From IMG/VR virus record IMGVR_UViG_3300023116_008583, positions 26,192-90,191 of that record: DNA of 64,000 nt; one strand, written 5' to 3'. The notes beneath the pieces are model-generated. The model ran no database searches and was not told where the DNA came from. It worked only from the letters and a program-made list of their open reading frames with translations. The translations under genes and the position numbers were made by a program. Positions within the stretch are counted from its first letter, which is position 1; the number at the start of each line of letters is the position of its first letter. Below, piece by piece: positions 44,163-52,620 of the stretch. This DNA is from a virus.

Positions 44163-45146
44163 ATGAGAGAACTTAGCCCAGAAATAGAAGAGAAGCTAGC
44201 TAGGATTGAGTCTATGGTGGGTAATACTCCACTCTTAAAGCTAGATTTTGTCTTTCATAACAAACCAGTCAGCATCTTTGCCAAATACGAAGCTGTAAAT
44301 TTTTCAGGTAGCATCAAAGATCGAATGGCAATTAAGATCTTAAGACATGCATACACTACAGGCATTTTAAACCCAGGAGATTTGATAGTAGAGGCAACGT
44401 CTGGAAATACTGGAATTGCCTTTTCAGCAATGGGTGCATTCCTCGACCATCCTGTTAAGATCTACATGCCTGAGTGGATGAGCGAGGAGAGAAAAGCTCT
44501 CATGCGTCTTTATGGTGCTGAAGTTGTTGAAGTTACTCAAGAACAGGGTGGATTCCTAGGATCAATGGAAATGGCAGCCGCTGATGCCGAAAAAGAGGGT
44601 GTGTTCTGCCCGTCTCAATTTTCAAATTGGCAAAACGTTGAGGCACATAGAGAGACAACAGGCCCAGAAATAGCAAAGGCTTTTGCAGATCTTGGTCTTC
44701 GCCCGGATGCTTTTGTTGCTGGTGCTGGAACTGGCGGTACGATCATGGGTGTGTCTTCCATCCTTAAGATGGAAAACATAAACCTTAAATCTCATCCAGT
44801 TTTTCCATTAAATCACGAGGAAAACGGCGGCACGCATAGAATAGAAGGGATCGGAGATTCTTTTGTCCCAAAGATTCTAAAGCTAAATGCTCTACATTCA
44901 GAAATAAGAGTAGATGATGAAGATGCAATTGTTGTCGCCCAAATGCTAAATCAGAAAGGGCTTTCAGCAGGAATCTCCTCAGGAGCAAATGTCTGGGCAG
45001 CTCTTTCTATTGCATCAAAAGGTGGCAAAAACGTCGCAACGGTTTTGTGTGATTCTGCAATGAAATATTTAACTACTGATCTTTGCAAGCCTGCAAAAAA
45101 AGCTATGGGCGATTTAAAGTTTGTAGGATTTGATCGAGTTGACTGA
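44163..45146 (+). CDS. PLP-dependent cysteine synthase family protein
   Basis: 327 aa from ATG 44163. IESMVGNTPLLKLD, NFSGSIKDRMA with the PLP lysine, EATSGNTGIAFSA (phosphate/substrate loop), AGAGTGGTIMGVSSIL and SAGISSGANVWAA match CysK/CysM. It makes cysteine from O-acetylserine (or a related serine ester) and sulfide. In a phage it may support Cys-rich or Fe-S proteins, or redox balance. The frame is open further upstream through the hairpin, but no good start lies there. Confidence 0.88.
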   Translation: MRELSPEIEEKLARIESMVGNTPLLKLDFVFHNKPVSIFAKYEAVNFSGSIKDRMAIKILRHAYTTGILNPGDLIVEATSGNTGIAFSAMGAFLDHPVKIYMPEWMSEERKALMRLYGAEVVEVTQEQGGFLGSMEMAAADAEKEGVFCPSQFSNWQNVEAHRETTGPEIAKAFADLGLRPDAFVAGAGTGGTIMGVSSILKMENINLKSHPVFPLNHEENGGTHRIEGIGDSFVPKILKLNALHSEIRVDDEDAIVVAQMLNQKGLSAGISSGANVWAALSIASKGGKNVATVLCDSAMKYLTTDLCKPAKKAMGDLKFVGFDRVD

Positions 45147-45154
45147 TATTTATA
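45147..45154 (+). promoter_or_regulatory. TATTTATA box (late-promoter-like)
   Basis: 17 bp before the ATG at 45172 with GCGGAG 5 bp after the box. It lies immediately after the cysteine synthase stop. Confidence 0.45.
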
Positions 45155-45171
45155 ATTTGCGGAGATATCAA

Positions 45172-45585
45172 ATGAATTACTCACCAGCTGCAGGCGTCGT
45201 TATTATTAAGCATCAAGAAGGGGAGCACGATGTTGTGTGCCTCTTAACACATACTGGCAAGATTGATCTAACGAAGGGAGTTATAGATCCCGGTGAAAAA
45301 CCTTTTGATACAGCCTTAAGAGAAGCTGAAGAAGAAGCTTCAATCACAGAGCTAGATTTTAAGTATGGTGAAGAACCCTTGGTACATGATGCAACGACAA
45401 TGTATGTTGCTGAGACAGCGCAAGAACCAGAAATTCAAAGAAATCCTCATACAGGTTTGTTCGAGCACAAAGCAGTGATTATGGTACCACTGAGAAAGCT
45501 CGTAAATGACCCCAGGCTTCTCGAATATCTTAGGCCTGCTGTGGACTATGCTTACGAACTCGTTTATAACGAACCCCCAATGTGA
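45172..45585 (+). CDS. Nudix hydrolase
   Basis: 137 aa, ATG 45172 behind GGAG. The Nudix box is GVIDPGEKPFDTALREAEEEASI (quoted in part: GVIDPGEKPF then REAEEEASI), with Gly to Ala near its end. Such enzymes split nucleoside diphosphates linked to another group: oxidised dNTPs, ADP-ribose, NADH or capped RNA. Substrate not clear. Confidence 0.85.
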   Translation: MNYSPAAGVVIIKHQEGEHDVVCLLTHTGKIDLTKGVIDPGEKPFDTALREAEEEASITELDFKYGEEPLVHDATTMYVAETAQEPEIQRNPHTGLFEHKAVIMVPLRKLVNDPRLLEYLRPAVDYAYELVYNEPPM

Positions 45586-45604
45586 ACATTTAGACCCACT
45601 AAAG

Positions 45605-45610
45605 TATAAT
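45605..45610 (+). promoter_or_regulatory. TATAAT -10 box before dnaJ
   Basis: AAAGTATAATCAATAG, 20 bp before the GTG at 45631. The same AAGTATAATCAATA occurs before the UV endonuclease gene at 48374. Confidence 0.45.
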
Positions 45611-45630
45611 CAATAGTCTGTGAGGTGCAT

Positions 45631-46659
45631 GTGAACAACTTGTACGAAGTACTTGGTATAGATAAAACCGCCTCAGATAAAGACATTAAAAAAGCTTACA
45701 GAAATCTTGCGAAGAAGCTGCATCCAGATACATCAGATGATCCTAATGCCGAAGAAAAATTCAAGGAAATAAGCGCTGCTTACTCTGTTCTTAGCGATCC
45801 TCAAAAGAGAAATAATTACGACAAGTACGGCACAGCTGACCCACCTACTACAGGATTCAATCAAGGCCCAATGCCTAACATTGATGACTTTTTTGGTGGG
45901 TTCGGAGGTAATTTTGAAGACTTGTTTGGCAGGAATTCTAAAAGAAGCTCTGGGCCTCAAAGAGGCACAGACATTAAAGCCCAGGTCGTCATTACACTAG
46001 AACAGGCATCAAATGGCGGAGAAGTTACGATCAACTATGACAAGATAGCTAAGTGCGGTACTTGCAATGGGAAAGGATCTGAGACGGGTGATGTTAAGGT
46101 ATGCGGAGCTTGCAATGGTGCAGGAAGCACAACGCACCAGCAAGGATTCTTTACTTTTACCTCTTCTTGTCAAAAGTGTGACGGCCAAGGAAAAGCTGTA
46201 ATAGATCCGTGCATATCCTGCAACGGTAAAGGCGTCTCAAGAAAACATAAGAACGTAAGCGTAAAAATTCCCGCAGGAATCTCAGATGGAGCAGTCGTCA
46301 GATTAAAAGGAATGGGTAATGAAACCAAGTATGGTTATCCAGGAAATTTGCTCCTCGTAGTTCATGTTGCCAAAAATGAAAACTTTGAAAGAATTGGAAA
46401 TGATGTTCATGCTGAGTTGTGGCTAAGCGTAAGCCAAGCTATGTTAGGTGATATCGTAAAAATAAAAACACTATCAGGCGAAACTAAAAACTTAAATGTT
46501 CCTGCAGGAACACAGCATGAAGACAAGTTAAAAATCAAAGGCGCCGGAATCAAAGACGGAGATCATGTCGCCATCGCCAAAATTAAAATACCGCAATACT
46601 TGACACCCAAGGAGAAGGACTTAATTGAAGAGTTCCAAAAAATTAGAAAAGATCAATGA
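45631..46659 (+). CDS. dnaJ: DnaJ co-chaperone
   Basis: 342 aa from GTG 45631 (GAGG 5 nt upstream; GTG 45625 is the alternative). J domain with HPD at 31-33, a Gly/Phe linker ([14 protein letters not shown]), four zinc repeats ([32 protein letters not shown]) and the peptide-binding C-terminal domains: a complete type I DnaJ. It would steer host DnaK to phage proteins or to host replication targets, and feed ClpB. No DnaK or GrpE in the window. Confidence 0.93.
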   Translation: MNNLYEVLGIDKTASDKDIKKAYRNLAKKLHPDTSDDPNAEEKFKEISAAYSVLSDPQKRNNYDKYGTADPPTTGFNQGPMPNIDDFFGGFGGNFEDLFGRNSKRSSGPQRGTDIKAQVVITLEQASNGGEVTINYDKIAKCGTCNGKGSETGDVKVCGACNGAGSTTHQQGFFTFTSSCQKCDGQGKAVIDPCISCNGKGVSRKHKNVSVKIPAGISDGAVVRLKGMGNETKYGYPGNLLLVVHVAKNENFERIGNDVHAELWLSVSQAMLGDIVKIKTLSGETKNLNVPAGTQHEDKLKIKGAGIKDGDHVAIAKIKIPQYLTPKEKDLIEEFQKIRKDQ

Positions 46660-47077
46660 CTGGCATCCTCCAAAATCTCCCTATGGTTTGATTCAAGAAG
46701 AATTATATGAAGATCCGTGGAAGATACTCGTTGCGTGTGTTTTTTGTAATTTGACAAGGAGGTTTACAGCTGAGCCCATCATGCGAGAGTTCTTTGATCT
46801 GTATCCTACACCAAATGATGCGATGAATGCGAACTCTTCGCGCTTGGAAGAGATGCTCAAGCCTATCGGGCTTAGCGCCAGAAGAGCAAAGACACTAATC
46901 AGAATGTCTAAAGAATACTTGGAAAAAGACTGGAAAGAGCCTATAGAGCTTTACGGTATTGGCAAGTATGGAAATGATGCGTGGAAGATATTTTGTACAC
47001 CTGACTGGAAAAATGTACAGCCAAAGGATCACGCTTTAAATTGGTATCACGATTGGCTAATTGCCAATTATGCATAA
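46625..47077 (+). CDS. MBD4-like HhH-GPD DNA glycosylase
   Basis: 150 aa, TTG start within the end of dna[28 protein letters not shown]-like [35 protein letters not shown] and [14 protein letters not shown] match the catalytic domain of vertebrate MBD4 almost block for block, with hairpin GIGKYGND (111-118) and catalytic Asp135. MBD4 removes T or U mispaired with G after deamination of (methyl)cytosine. In this phage it may guard modified cytosine. Endonuclease III Fe-S cysteines are absent, as in MBD4. Confidence 0.85.
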   Translation: MKSSKKLEKINDWHPPKSPYGLIQEELYEDPWKILVACVFCNLTRRFTAEPIMREFFDLYPTPNDAMNANSSRLEEMLKPIGLSARRAKTLIRMSKEYLEKDWKEPIELYGIGKYGNDAWKIFCTPDWKNVQPKDHALNWYHDWLIANYA

Positions 47078-47078
47078 T

Positions 47079-47084
47079 TATAAT
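47079..47084 (+). promoter_or_regulatory. TATAAT -10 box
   Basis: AATTATAATAGAAG, 28 bp before ATG 47113 with GAGAGG between. No clear -35. Confidence 0.35.
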
Positions 47085-47112
47085 AGAAGAGAAATCTTCA
47101 GAGAGGAATAAA

Positions 47113-47304
47113 ATGAAGCAAGACGATTTACAACAGATTGTTGAAGTAAGGCAACACTTGGTTGAATTCTACGGTGCGCTTGGGCAGAAACGTTCACCTG
47201 GCGCAGATATCGGAATTCTTAAACAGAGTGATGTTGCTCATGAACTTGAACAGCTAATCAGAAAAGTTGATACTGTTCTCGCACCTTATGTCAATTTCGA
47301 GTAA
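47113..47304 (+). CDS. Hypothetical protein, 63 aa
   Basis: ATG 47113 behind GAGAGG. Helical, acidic miniprotein (QQIVEVRQHLVEFYGALGQ). Function unknown. Confidence 0.5.
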   Translation: MKQDDLQQIVEVRQHLVEFYGALGQKRSPGADIGILKQSDVAHELEQLIRKVDTVLAPYVNFE

Positions 47305-47306
47305 AC

Positions 47307-47522
47307 ATGTACGAGATCATCACACCCCCATACGAGGTCGTGGAGATCTATGTCGAATGGATAAATGAGTGTGCTGATATGTCTGACCATTTCCGAATTA
47401 TAGGAGACTTAAAGTCTGCAAAGGAGTGGGAAGCTTCCATGATAGAAGCCCAAGAGGCAATGTCAGAATATTTAACAACTCTTCAATCACAAGTAATATT
47501 CAATAAATACGGAAAGGGGTAA
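47307..47522 (+). CDS. Hypothetical protein, 71 aa
   Basis: Starts two bases after the previous stop. Acidic helical protein (YVEWINECADMSDHFRIIGD). Function unknown. Confidence 0.5.
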   Translation: MYEIITPPYEVVEIYVEWINECADMSDHFRIIGDLKSAKEWEASMIEAQEAMSEYLTTLQSQVIFNKYGKG

Positions 47523-47526
47523 AAAA

Positions 47527-47871
47527 ATGCCATCTTCATCTAGAACAAGTTTGAGCGCTCTGGAACTTGAACACCCATCAAACGCGCCTACTAACCAAAT
47601 AACTAAAGCCGAAACAGGCAATACAAGTGAGAGCACAGAAGATGTGCTTGAGACTGTGGGTTTGATCAATCAGAAAGTTAATGATGCAACTGAGCCTGCA
47701 CAAGCAATCATCAATTCTCTCGCTGTTGAGCCTGATGTAGAAAGTGCAACAAAGACTAGAAAGCGTCGCGCTAAAAAGTCGACAAGCACAAGAACAGATA
47801 CGACTAAGTCTAAGACGACTGCTCGCTCTAGAAAAACTACGAAGTCATCAAGAAAAACAAAGACAACCTAA
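47527..47871 (+). CDS. Protein with histone-H1-like basic tail, 114 aa
   Basis: The first 75 residues are polar and probably disordered. From residue ~78 to the end the chain is Lys, Arg, Ser and Thr only apart from a few Ala (TRKRRAKKSTSTRTD and similar), like the tails of histone H1 and bacterial H1-type proteins. It probably binds DNA, perhaps for packaging or condensation. Confidence 0.55.
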   Translation: MPSSSRTSLSALELEHPSNAPTNQITKAETGNTSESTEDVLETVGLINQKVNDATEPAQAIINSLAVEPDVESATKTRKRRAKKSTSTRTDTTKSKTTARSRKTTKSSRKTKTT

Positions 47872-47879
47872 GGGGTTAA

Positions 47880-48380
47880 ATGAACTCGATCTGGGTGGGC
47901 TTTTATTCACCTCCTTTGCGCAATTGGCGCCATAAGATCGTTGCATGGTGGACTAAGAGTCCTCTTGTTCATTCTGAGCTCATACTTCCTGGCGGAATCA
48001 CCGCCGGAATTTGTCCAGAAGGTGAAGGTGTTGTGAGGATGGTCCAAGAGGACCGATCTGAACACGAGTACTGGAAAAAGGTTGAGCTTAAAGTTGATGA
48101 TCACCAGCTAAAAAATATATTCAGATTCTATGAGCAAACAGCCGGACAGCGATATGACTGGATCGGGATGTTAATATCACAATTCGTGCCGTACATGATC
48201 AAGCATGATCGGAAGTGGTACTGCTCTCAATGGATCGCACATGCTCTTATCACAGCAGGCATTTTCCCGGTGACATACGAAAAGATCTCTCCTGGTCGCC
48301 TCTATGAGATGGTTTTGAATGTAGCAGCGCAACAGTCACTTGATGAAGATTTGTGTAGCTCTGAGAGCAGCCAAGTATAA
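47880..48380 (+). CDS. Permuted papain-fold (NlpC/P60, YiiX-like) cysteine hydrolase candidate
   Basis: 166 aa. SPLVHSELIL (His31, Glu33) early and RKWYCSQWIAHAL (Cys115) late give the His-before-Cys order of circularly permuted NlpC/P60 proteins; QRYDWIGML between them is typical. Relatives cut peptide or acyl amide bonds, in cell wall or lipids. No signal peptide. Possible virion or lysis role. Confidence 0.6.
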   Translation: MNSIWVGFYSPPLRNWRHKIVAWWTKSPLVHSELILPGGITAGICPEGEGVVRMVQEDRSEHEYWKKVELKVDDHQLKNIFRFYEQTAGQRYDWIGMLISQFVPYMIKHDRKWYCSQWIAHALITAGIFPVTYEKISPGRLYEMVLNVAAQQSLDEDLCSSESSQV

Positions 48381-48381
48381 T
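48376..48381 (+). promoter_or_regulatory. TATAAT -10 box before the UV endonuclease gene
   Basis: AAGTATAATCAATAC, 21 bp before ATG 48403, overlapping the end of the previous gene. AGGAGG follows. Confidence 0.45.
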
Positions 48382-48402
48382 CAATACAAATCAGGAGGAA
48401 TT

Positions 48403-49350
48403 ATGCGTTACGGCTATGCTTGCATCAACATGACTTTGCAAAAGAATCATAAGATCACTACCAATCGGTCTATGATCAAGCGTACTTTTGCTGCCAAAGG
48501 AATAGATTATGCCTCAGAGCTGGCTGTAAAAAACACTGAGGATCTTGTAAAAGTTATTCAATGGAACAATCGCAACGGATTTAAGCTGTTTCGGATGTCT
48601 TCCAAGCTATTCCCTTGGGCTTCTGAGTATCGCCTAGAAGACTTGCCTGACTTTGCCGAGATCAGGTCTAATCTTGAGGCGGCAGGCAAAGAAGCTATGG
48701 ATAACGGACAGCGTCTTTCTTTTCACCCGGGCCCATTCAATATTCTCACGTCTCCTCACGAGCGGGTTGTCCAGTCTTCTTACACAGACTTACGAATCCA
48801 CGGTGAAATAATGGATTTGATGGGAATGCCCAGAAATCACTGGGCCAAGATCAACATTCATATTGGTGCTTCATATGGAGATCACCAGTCAGCAACTGAT
48901 CGATGGTGCAAAAACTTTGAAGGCTTACCTGATTCTGTCAAGTCAAGACTGACAGTAGAAAATGATGACAAAGAATCGCTGTATGGTGTGTCTCACTTAC
49001 ACGAGCTGGTTTATGCTCGAACAGGTGTGCCGATCGTATTTGATTACCATCACCATCGTTTTGTCGACGGTGGACTTTCTGAAAGAGATGCACTTCATCT
49101 TGCTGTGTCCACGTGGCCTGATGGTATCAAGCCCACTACACACTATTCAGACTCAAGATCTATTGAAATGAACAATGACAAGATTAAACCGCAGGCTCAC
49201 TCTAACTACATCTTTAACTTTGTCGACACCCATGATCTAGATATTGACATTATGTTCGAGGCGAAAGCAAAAGAATTGGCGGTCATAAACTATACGGAAA
49301 ATCTATGCCAAGATGACGACGTTAAATTCTGTTATACTTTAGACAAATAG
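48403..49350 (+). CDS. uvsE: UV damage endonuclease (UvdE/UvsE)
   Basis: 315 aa from ATG 48403 with AGGAGG 4 nt upstream. RYGYACINMTL at the start, FRMSSKLFPWASEY, LSFHPGPFNIL, INIHIGASYGDH, RLTVENDD and VFDYHHHRF are the metal and damage-binding blocks of the UvdE TIM barrel. It nicks 5' of UV photoproducts and some other lesions. Confidence 0.93.
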   Translation: MRYGYACINMTLQKNHKITTNRSMIKRTFAAKGIDYASELAVKNTEDLVKVIQWNNRNGFKLFRMSSKLFPWASEYRLEDLPDFAEIRSNLEAAGKEAMDNGQRLSFHPGPFNILTSPHERVVQSSYTDLRIHGEIMDLMGMPRNHWAKINIHIGASYGDHQSATDRWCKNFEGLPDSVKSRLTVENDDKESLYGVSHLHELVYARTGVPIVFDYHHHRFVDGGLSERDALHLAVSTWPDGIKPTTHYSDSRSIEMNNDKIKPQAHSNYIFNFVDTHDLDIDIMFEAKAKELAVINYTENLCQDDDVKFCYTLDK

Positions 49351-49354
49351 TGAA

Positions 49355-49360
49355 TATAAT
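49355..49360 (+). promoter_or_regulatory. TATAAT -10 box
   Basis: GTGAATATAATCATATC, 20 bp before the ATG at 49381, with AGAGG near the start. Confidence 0.35.
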
Positions 49361-49380
49361 CATATCAATTAGAGGATTAA

Positions 49381-49677
49381 ATGGCACAGAATAAAAAGAG
49401 ATTTAAGCGACCTATTGGCAAAGCGAAGAAAACAGGTGTTACTGAAGCGTGGCCCTGGGAAAGAAAGTCCGGATTCTGCCAATCTGACTCACATCCCTGG
49501 CATGTTTGCTTGGCATTCGATGGACAGAAAGAAGGCGCAATACATACTATGTTTACTTATATCGATCGTCAAGACGCATATAATAAGTCTAAAGCTTTAA
49601 ATAAGATTTACAAAAACTCAAATAGATTTATCACGTATATAAGAAACTGGAAAACGGGTGAAGAGATAGAAACTTGA
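49381..49677 (+). CDS. Hypothetical basic protein, 98 aa
   Basis: Lys/Arg-rich start (NKKRFKRPIGKAKKTG) and a compact aromatic middle (SHPWHVCLAFDGQ). Could bind nucleic acid. Function unknown. Confidence 0.5.
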   Translation: MAQNKKRFKRPIGKAKKTGVTEAWPWERKSGFCQSDSHPWHVCLAFDGQKEGAIHTMFTYIDRQDAYNKSKALNKIYKNSNRFITYIRNWKTGEEIET

Positions 49678-49680
49678 TGA

Positions 49681-49688
49681 TACTTATT
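49681..49688 (+). promoter_or_regulatory. TACTTATT box before the tRNA gene
   Basis: Lies 8 bp before the tRNA 5' end and shares TACTTATT plus a following ACGTATG with the box at 8215. Used as a -10 element it would start transcription at or very near the mature tRNA 5' end. Confidence 0.35.
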
Positions 49689-49696
49689 TGACGTAT

Positions 49697-49784
49697 GGAG
49701 AGTTGACCGAGAGGCCGATGGTGGTCGCCTGGAACGCGGCTGTGGGGCAACCCACCGAGGGTTCGAATCCCTCACTCTCCTCCA
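49697..49784 (+). tRNA. tRNA-Ser (anticodon GGA)
   Basis: Full cloverleaf: acceptor GGAGAGT with ACTCTCC, D stem ACC/GGT, anticodon stem GTCGC/GCGGC with loop CTGGAAC (anticodon GGA at 49731-49733), long variable arm GTGGG-GCAA-CCCAC, and T arm GAGGG-TTCGAAT-CCCTC. CCA is encoded at 49782-49784. It reads UCC and UCU. The discriminator base before CCA is T instead of the G usual for bacterial tRNA-Ser. It sits at the left edge of the exported-protein island. Confidence 0.95.
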
Positions 49785-49802
49785 AAACTTAAAGGGGCAC
49801 TC

Positions 49803-50588
49803 ATGCAGAAAATTTTATCTCTCTCTCTCGTTTTCCTGTTTCTAACATCTTGTAGTTCACATAATCAAGAAGCAGCTACTTGTGACAACGCTGAGCAGGT
49901 TCAAGAATCTGCTTTTGCTGATGCTGCCGCTCCTGCAGCTCCTGTTGACACGCTAAATCCTTACGAGCTTAGAGCAAGATATGCAACTGTCAAGGTGTTT
50001 ACACCGGGCAGCGGCAGAGGCTCCGGAACGTATGTTCTCCACAAGGGAAGATATCTGGTCATTACAGCAGCTCATGTTATCGACGATTCGGAAAGATCTT
50101 TTGTGTGGGTTGTGACTCCCGAAGGAGAGAGAAAGAAGGCGTGGATAGTTTACTTTGATCTCGCAGAAGATCTCGCTGTTCTTGCGCTTAAGAAGCTCGA
50201 TTCAATTTTAGCGATGCCTCTTAGGGTTAACAGATCCCTCCCAGAAATCGGTGAGACGATCGTGTACTCAGGATACCCGGGACATCATGATCTTCTAACT
50301 CTTAGAGGTCAAGTAGCAGGAATAGAAAAGATTTCTGAAGGAAGAACAAAGATAACAGTCCACACCTACGGTTGGATGGGCGCATCAGGATCTGGATTCT
50401 TTGATCAAAAAGGTAATATGGTAGGAGTTCTGGTTGCCCTTCCCATAGGAAGGGGTTACGTTCCCCAGCTTTTAGAAGCCATAGTTTTTGCTACGCCAAT
50501 ATCACTGCTTGATTTCGATAAGCTTGATGAGAATCTATGCGCTGAGCAAGGTTGGATGAAGCCTGAATGGTGCCCAACTGATAAGTGA
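49803..50588 (+). CDS. Trypsin-like serine protease, lipoprotein
   Basis: 261 aa. Lipobox LTSC with Cys17 after a signal peptide, an Ala/Pro linker, then a chymotrypsin-fold domain with H91 (ITAAHVID), D123 (EDLAVLAL) and S195 (GASGSG). Related to DegP-type proteases but without a PDZ domain. It should sit on a membrane and cut extracytoplasmic proteins. A second such lipoprotein lies at 52618, on the other side of the minus-strand operon. Confidence 0.82.
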   Translation: MQKILSLSLVFLFLTSCSSHNQEAATCDNAEQVQESAFADAAAPAAPVDTLNPYELRARYATVKVFTPGSGRGSGTYVLHKGRYLVITAAHVIDDSERSFVWVVTPEGERKKAWIVYFDLAEDLAVLALKKLDSILAMPLRVNRSLPEIGETIVYSGYPGHHDLLTLRGQVAGIEKISEGRTKITVHTYGWMGASGSGFFDQKGNMVGVLVALPIGRGYVPQLLEAIVFATPISLLDFDKLDENLCAEQGWMKPEWCPTDK

Positions 50589-50589
50589 G

Positions 50590-51834
50590 CTACCTACAAA
50601 TCTCATCAAACATTGTTTGCAGTTGAGTGAAAACTGTATTGGGATCAGACGCAGCTGAGTGTAAATCACTTAAATTATTTACCAGCTGATCAAAAGTATT
50701 AAAGTGTTCTCTCAAAGAGAAAATATAGATCCCAAAACCACTATCTCTAATCGCATCAGCTGCATCAACCTCTGTGTTTGTTGGGTTGGCGTAGGATTGC
50801 CCAGCTTCATCAGTCATTAGAACAATAATCTTTTGAGAGCTTTCTGAGAAGTTAAATGAGATATCACCATTGCAAATACCGATCACCGCGTCGTAAGAAG
50901 GCTCCAATCCACCAGAGTTCGGCATATGAACAGTTTCTATTGTTTGTAGGTGACGCAAGAATTCATCTCTTGGGACAAGATCTGTGACTTTTAGCAAGTG
51001 TTTGTAGTTGCTGCCAGGATCACGTTCTGGCTCTCTCATTCCAATCACTACAAGCCCAAATTTAAAACCACTTGTGATGGGATCTGATAAGAGAGGTGTG
51101 ATTCCGCCGATCATTGATCTAATCTCATCGCTGAATGACCCTGACACATCCACAACAAAAACTATTTCCGCCGGCTTTTCTTCAAATCCTTCATCAATTT
51201 GTCCGTCGCAGTTATTGTCAATTCCGTCACATCTTTCTTCTTCTGGAAGAACTTGGCCTTCACAGTGAGACATAACAGCGTCTGTGCAGTATGAGATACC
51301 AGCTCTGCAGATTCCAACTCTCATTGTGCCAGGAGGTCCATCATAGCAAACTACTGCTGTTTGATTAACAATGTGCTCATCAATTTCTCCGCTACAGTTG
51401 TTATCAATACCATCGCACACTTCTTCTGCAGGCCCAACGTGTCCCTCGCAAGATAGCACCCCTTCATTACACTCATAAACTCCGGGCTGACAAATTCCTT
51501 CGCTATAATTCACACCCTCAACAAATCCACAAAGCTGGTTTTTCTCTGGGTAGTTGTCATCAACTATGCCATTGCAATCGTTGTCGATTCCATCACAAAC
51601 TTCTTCTTCTGGTCCTTGCGCTCCAATGCATTCACCCCAGCCATTAAAAGTGCAGTGTTGCTGCCCGTATGAGCAAATACCATTTCTTACTAGGCTAGAT
51701 AGATTCTCAATAATTTGACCATTCTCATCGCAGACTCTTACTTCGCCCGGAGAGCATTCCAGTGAAACAAGCGTGTCGTCATCAGGACATCCAGCAAGTA
51801 TTAACACTGATAATCCAAGAAGGTACCTGCTCAT
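50590..51834 (-). CDS. Lipoprotein with CDGIDN (MopE-type) repeats and a von Willebrand A domain
   Basis: 414 aa. Lipobox LAGC (Cys16). Three repeats of the form EE-CDGIDN-C-G-ID (near residues 76, 138 and 198) match the metal-binding motif of MopE and of many myxobacterial surface proteins. The C-terminal VWA domain has the MIDAS motif DVSGSFS near 228 and a later TDEAG. Probably a surface adhesin-like or scaffold protein. Last gene of a three-gene minus-strand operon (4-nt overlap with the upstream gene). It looks host-derived. Confidence 0.8.
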   Translation of the reverse strand: MSRYLLGLSVLILAGCPDDDTLVSLECSPGEVRVCDENGQIIENLSSLVRNGICSYGQQHCTFNGWGECIGAQGPEEEVCDGIDNDCNGIVDDNYPEKNQLCGFVEGVNYSEGICQPGVYECNEGVLSCEGHVGPAEEVCDGIDNNCSGEIDEHIVNQTAVVCYDGPPGTMRVGICRAGISYCTDAVMSHCEGQVLPEEERCDGIDNNCDGQIDEGFEEKPAEIVFVVDVSGSFSDEIRSMIGGITPLLSDPITSGFKFGLVVIGMREPERDPGSNYKHLLKVTDLVPRDEFLRHLQTIETVHMPNSGGLEPSYDAVIGICNGDISFNFSESSQKIIVLMTDEAGQSYANPTNTEVDAADAIRDSGFGIYIFSLREHFNTFDQLVNNLSDLHSAASDPNTVFTQLQTMFDEICR

Positions 51835-52292
51835 TTTGAGTACCTCTCAATACAAGTTTTCTGATCTTTGAAAATCAAAACAGTTAGAACGCTGCTGCTA
51901 AAAAGCTTAAATCTAATAGATTCAAATTGTCTATCAATGTCGTCATGACTAGCAGTAAGAACAACAGGTGCAGCTTTTCCTGTGCTGCCAGGAAAAGAAA
52001 AAGCAAGCAAGAGATCATTCTCAGTTGATTCTACTATGCCCTTTATGGAGCCCCTATTTTCTCGGTCAGGTAAACCAATGTGAATATTAGAAAAAGATCC
52101 ACGTTTTAGATAGACATCGTTTTCGAAATATACGTTCCATGCGCAGTTCTTATTTTGTCCTGGCATGTAGTATGTCTGCCCCCCGACGAAAACAGGGGTT
52201 TGTGATGCTGTTATAAGATAGTACGTTGCGCCCGCTGCAATAAGCAGCAAGAATAATATTGAAAATCTAGTTTTTTCTCCAGCTGTTGCCAT
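51831..52292 (-). CDS. Membrane-anchored extracytoplasmic protein, 153 aa
   Basis: One N-terminal membrane segment (FSILFLLLIAAGATYYLI) followed by a beta-rich domain with two cysteines (NKNCAW and KTCIER) that could pair outside the cytoplasm. Middle gene of the minus-strand operon: overlaps the upstream gene by 26 nt and the downstream gene by 4 nt. Function unknown. Confidence 0.6.
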   Translation of the reverse strand: MATAGEKTRFSILFLLLIAAGATYYLITASQTPVFVGGQTYYMPGQNKNCAWNVYFENDVYLKRGSFSNIHIGLPDRENRGSIKGIVESTENDLLLAFSFPGSTGKAAPVVLTASHDDIDRQFESIRFKLFSSSVLTVLIFKDQKTCIERYSK

Positions 52293-52548
52293 CTAGATTT
52301 CTTTGCCCTTCTATGGTGACAAAAGGCATCTTCATCACATTATTAAATATTTGGTCATTCTCATTAATAGAAGCATTTTCTATAATGTGGATCTGCTTTT
52401 TTTCTTTGGACTTCTCGCCTGTGTACTGCCAAGTAGCTCCATTTTTGGTCCATACTTGTGTCTCTGAGATGTTTTCTTCTTTGTTCAAAATCATTAGAGA
52501 GATAGAGATAGCGACCACTGCCACTACAGAATTCTTAAAGAGTTTCAT
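52267..52548 (-). CDS. Small membrane-anchored protein, 93 aa
   Basis: ATG at 52548 is chosen because GGAG lies just before it on the minus strand; the frame runs further upstream into the divergent gene without an SD. A single N-terminal hydrophobic segment (NSVVAVVAISISLMIL) is followed by a polar domain. First gene of the minus-strand operon. Function unknown. Confidence 0.6.
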   Translation of the reverse strand: MKLFKNSVVAVVAISISLMILNKEENISETQVWTKNGATWQYTGEKSKEKKQIHIIENASINENDQIFNNVMKMPFVTIEGQRNLDGNSWRKN

Positions 52549-52590
52549 TGAAATTACTCCGCACAAAGCTCGTCTAATATTTTTGGTCGA

Positions 52591-52620
52591 TACGAGCGAT
52601 CGTACATATTTAGTAATATG
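52591..52620. promoter_or_regulatory. Two inverted repeats in the divergent promoter region
   Basis: TACGA-GCGA-TCGTA (52591-52604) and CATATT-TAGT-AATATG (52605-52620) are perfect adjacent inverted repeats in the 69-bp gap between the minus-strand operon and the + strand protease gene. The second includes the ATG at 52618. They may be operators for one regulator controlling both directions. Confidence 0.45.

Noticed and set aside
49697-49784. The tRNA as a phage attachment site
   Set aside because: No integrase or repeated tRNA end was seen in the window; it is kept only as a boundary marker of the island.
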